Under the pieces are notes generated by a model, which saw nothing but the letters and a program-made list of their open reading frames with translations, did no database searches and was not told the DNA's origin. The position numbers were made by a program, and so were the translations under genes. A DNA stretch of 64,000 nt, from contig NZ_SISG01000002.1 in NCBI RefSeq assembly GCF_004310685.1, positions 1 through 64,000 on the forward strand, in the 5' to 3' direction. The DNA is from Glaciihabitans arcticus. Its GTDB lineage: Bacteria > Actinomycetota > Actinomycetes > Actinomycetales > Microbacteriaceae. The number at the start of each line of letters is the position of its first letter. Positions within the stretch are counted from its first letter, which is position 1. Below, one piece after another: positions 63,303 through 64,000 of this stretch.

Positions 63303-64000
63303 ATGTCTGCCCAAAAGCTTCAGCCCCGCGGTGTCCTTGGCGCCATAGGCGGGATGGTCGGTTTCAGCGCACTCGCTGGACTTCTCGTCACGGTCATGGT
63401 GACGCCAGCCCTTGCCGTGACCGGCATGACGGCAAACAACACCATCGGAATCTTCGAGAGCCTCCCCGACTTTATCGCCATCGGCGACCAGCCGCAGAAG
63501 AACGAGATCTACACGTACAGCAAGGTCGACAAGGAAACCGGCATGCCGGTCAAGCCGGTCCGCATCGCAAGCGTCTTCAACCAGAACCGCGAAGAGATCA
63601 AGTGGGAGCAGGTTGGCGACAACCTCAAGCACGCCACCCTGTCCGGTGAGGACCGCCGCTTCTACGAGCACGGCGGAGTCGACGTCACCGGTGTCATTCG
63701 CGCGGCAGTCAAGAACGCCGCGGCCGGTGGAGTCGAGGGTGGTGCATCCACACTCACCATGCAGCTGGTCAAGAACATCTACATTCAGCAGGCACTCGAG
63801 GAGCCCACGGAAGAGCTCCGCAAGGCCGGTATCAAGAAGGCACAGGAGGCCAGCTTCGAGCGCAAGCTCAAGGAGATGAAGCTCGCCATCGGCCTCGAGA
63901 AGCGCTACACGAAGGACGAGATTCTCCTCGCTTACCTGAACATCGCCGGATTCGGCGGTACCACCTACGGCATCCAGGCCGCGGCCCAGCGCTATTACAA
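63303..64000 (+). CDS. Class A penicillin-binding protein, N-terminal part (cut by window end)
   Basis: The frame is open from the ATG at 63303 to the right edge, about 232 residues. A short cytoplasmic start (MSAQKLQPRG) precedes a membrane helix at about 11-40 (LGAIGGMVGFSALAGLLVTV). The glycosyltransferase family 51 domain follows, with the catalytic Glu in SGEDRRFYEHGGVD, then GGASTLTMQLVKNIY, and KRYTKDEILLAYLNIAGFGGTTYGI. The transpeptidase domain would lie beyond the edge. It polymerises peptidoglycan outside the membrane. Gene context (RidA, DUF4177) matches the ponA2 region of mycobacteria. Confidence 0.92.
   Translation, partial: MSAQKLQPRGVLGAIGGMVGFSALAGLLVTVMVTPALAVTGMTANNTIGIFESLPDFIAIGDQPQKNEIYTYSKVDKETGMPVKPVRIASVFNQNREEIKWEQVGDNLKHATLSGEDRRFYEHGGVDVTGVIRAAVKNAAAGGVEGGASTLTMQLVKNIYIQQALEEPTEELRKAGIKKAQEASFERKLKEMKLAIGLEKRYTKDEILLAYLNIAGFGGTTYGIQAAAQRYY

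Overview
This window comes from a high-GC Gram-positive actinobacterium, most likely a member of the Microbacteriaceae. The evidence is GC-rich codon use with long antisense shadow frames, many GTG starts, several genes whose -10 box lies 6-7 nt before the start codon (leaderless pattern), an actinobacterial LexA (SOS) box, a 6C RNA, and the actinobacterial gene order acs - tad - topA - (tmk) - holB. I infer the family from gene style; no genus can be named. No rRNA, CRISPR array, insertion sequence or prophage was seen.

Region 1 (1-20.6 kb) is the accessory part. A DUF222-type endonuclease gene, cut by the left edge, has a perfect SOS box 18 bp before its start. Next come four giant secreted proteins in tandem on the minus strand (about 1400-1935 aa). 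Each has a signal peptide, a set of carboxypeptidase-regulatory-like beta domains, and then an array of Ig-like modules, each carrying a Y-x-W core. Three of the four have 11 modules in the same register. The fourth stops before module 11, which in the others carries a conserved Cys pair. None has a sortase signal or membrane anchor.

Region 2 (20.7-36.4 kb) is core metabolism. It holds ptsI; a YihY membrane protein; exonuclease III; trpS followed by two GNAT acetyltransferases and a HAD hydrolase in overlapping reading frames; the glycerol genes glpD-glpF-glpK with a divergent SorC-type regulator; and the riboflavin operon ribD-ribE-ribBA-ribH under an FMN riboswitch, whose expression platform appears to hide the ribD Shine-Dalgarno sequence.

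Region 3 (36.4-50.2 kb) holds an MHS-type symporter, a three-gene drug/polyketide-type ABC exporter, a lipoprotein, a 70-aa helix-turn-helix protein with two identical-arm operators over its own leaderless promoter followed by an ABC half-exporter, a SpoU rRNA/tRNA methylase, a succinate-semialdehyde dehydrogenase, a nicotinamidase, a D,D-carboxypeptidase, an oxidoreductase, a NIPSNAP protein and tRNA-Thr(CGT).

Region 4 (50.2-64 kb) reads leftwards topA-tmk-holB-lipoprotein hydrolase-TetR. To its right are the compact Tad pilus locus (ATPase, one F-type membrane protein, DUF4244, TadE, TadG-like), a 6C small RNA, acs, a RidA/DUF4177 pair, and a divergent penicillin-binding protein cut by the right edge.

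Start sites given here were chosen from Shine-Dalgarno or -10 spacing and family length. No alignment or database search could be run.
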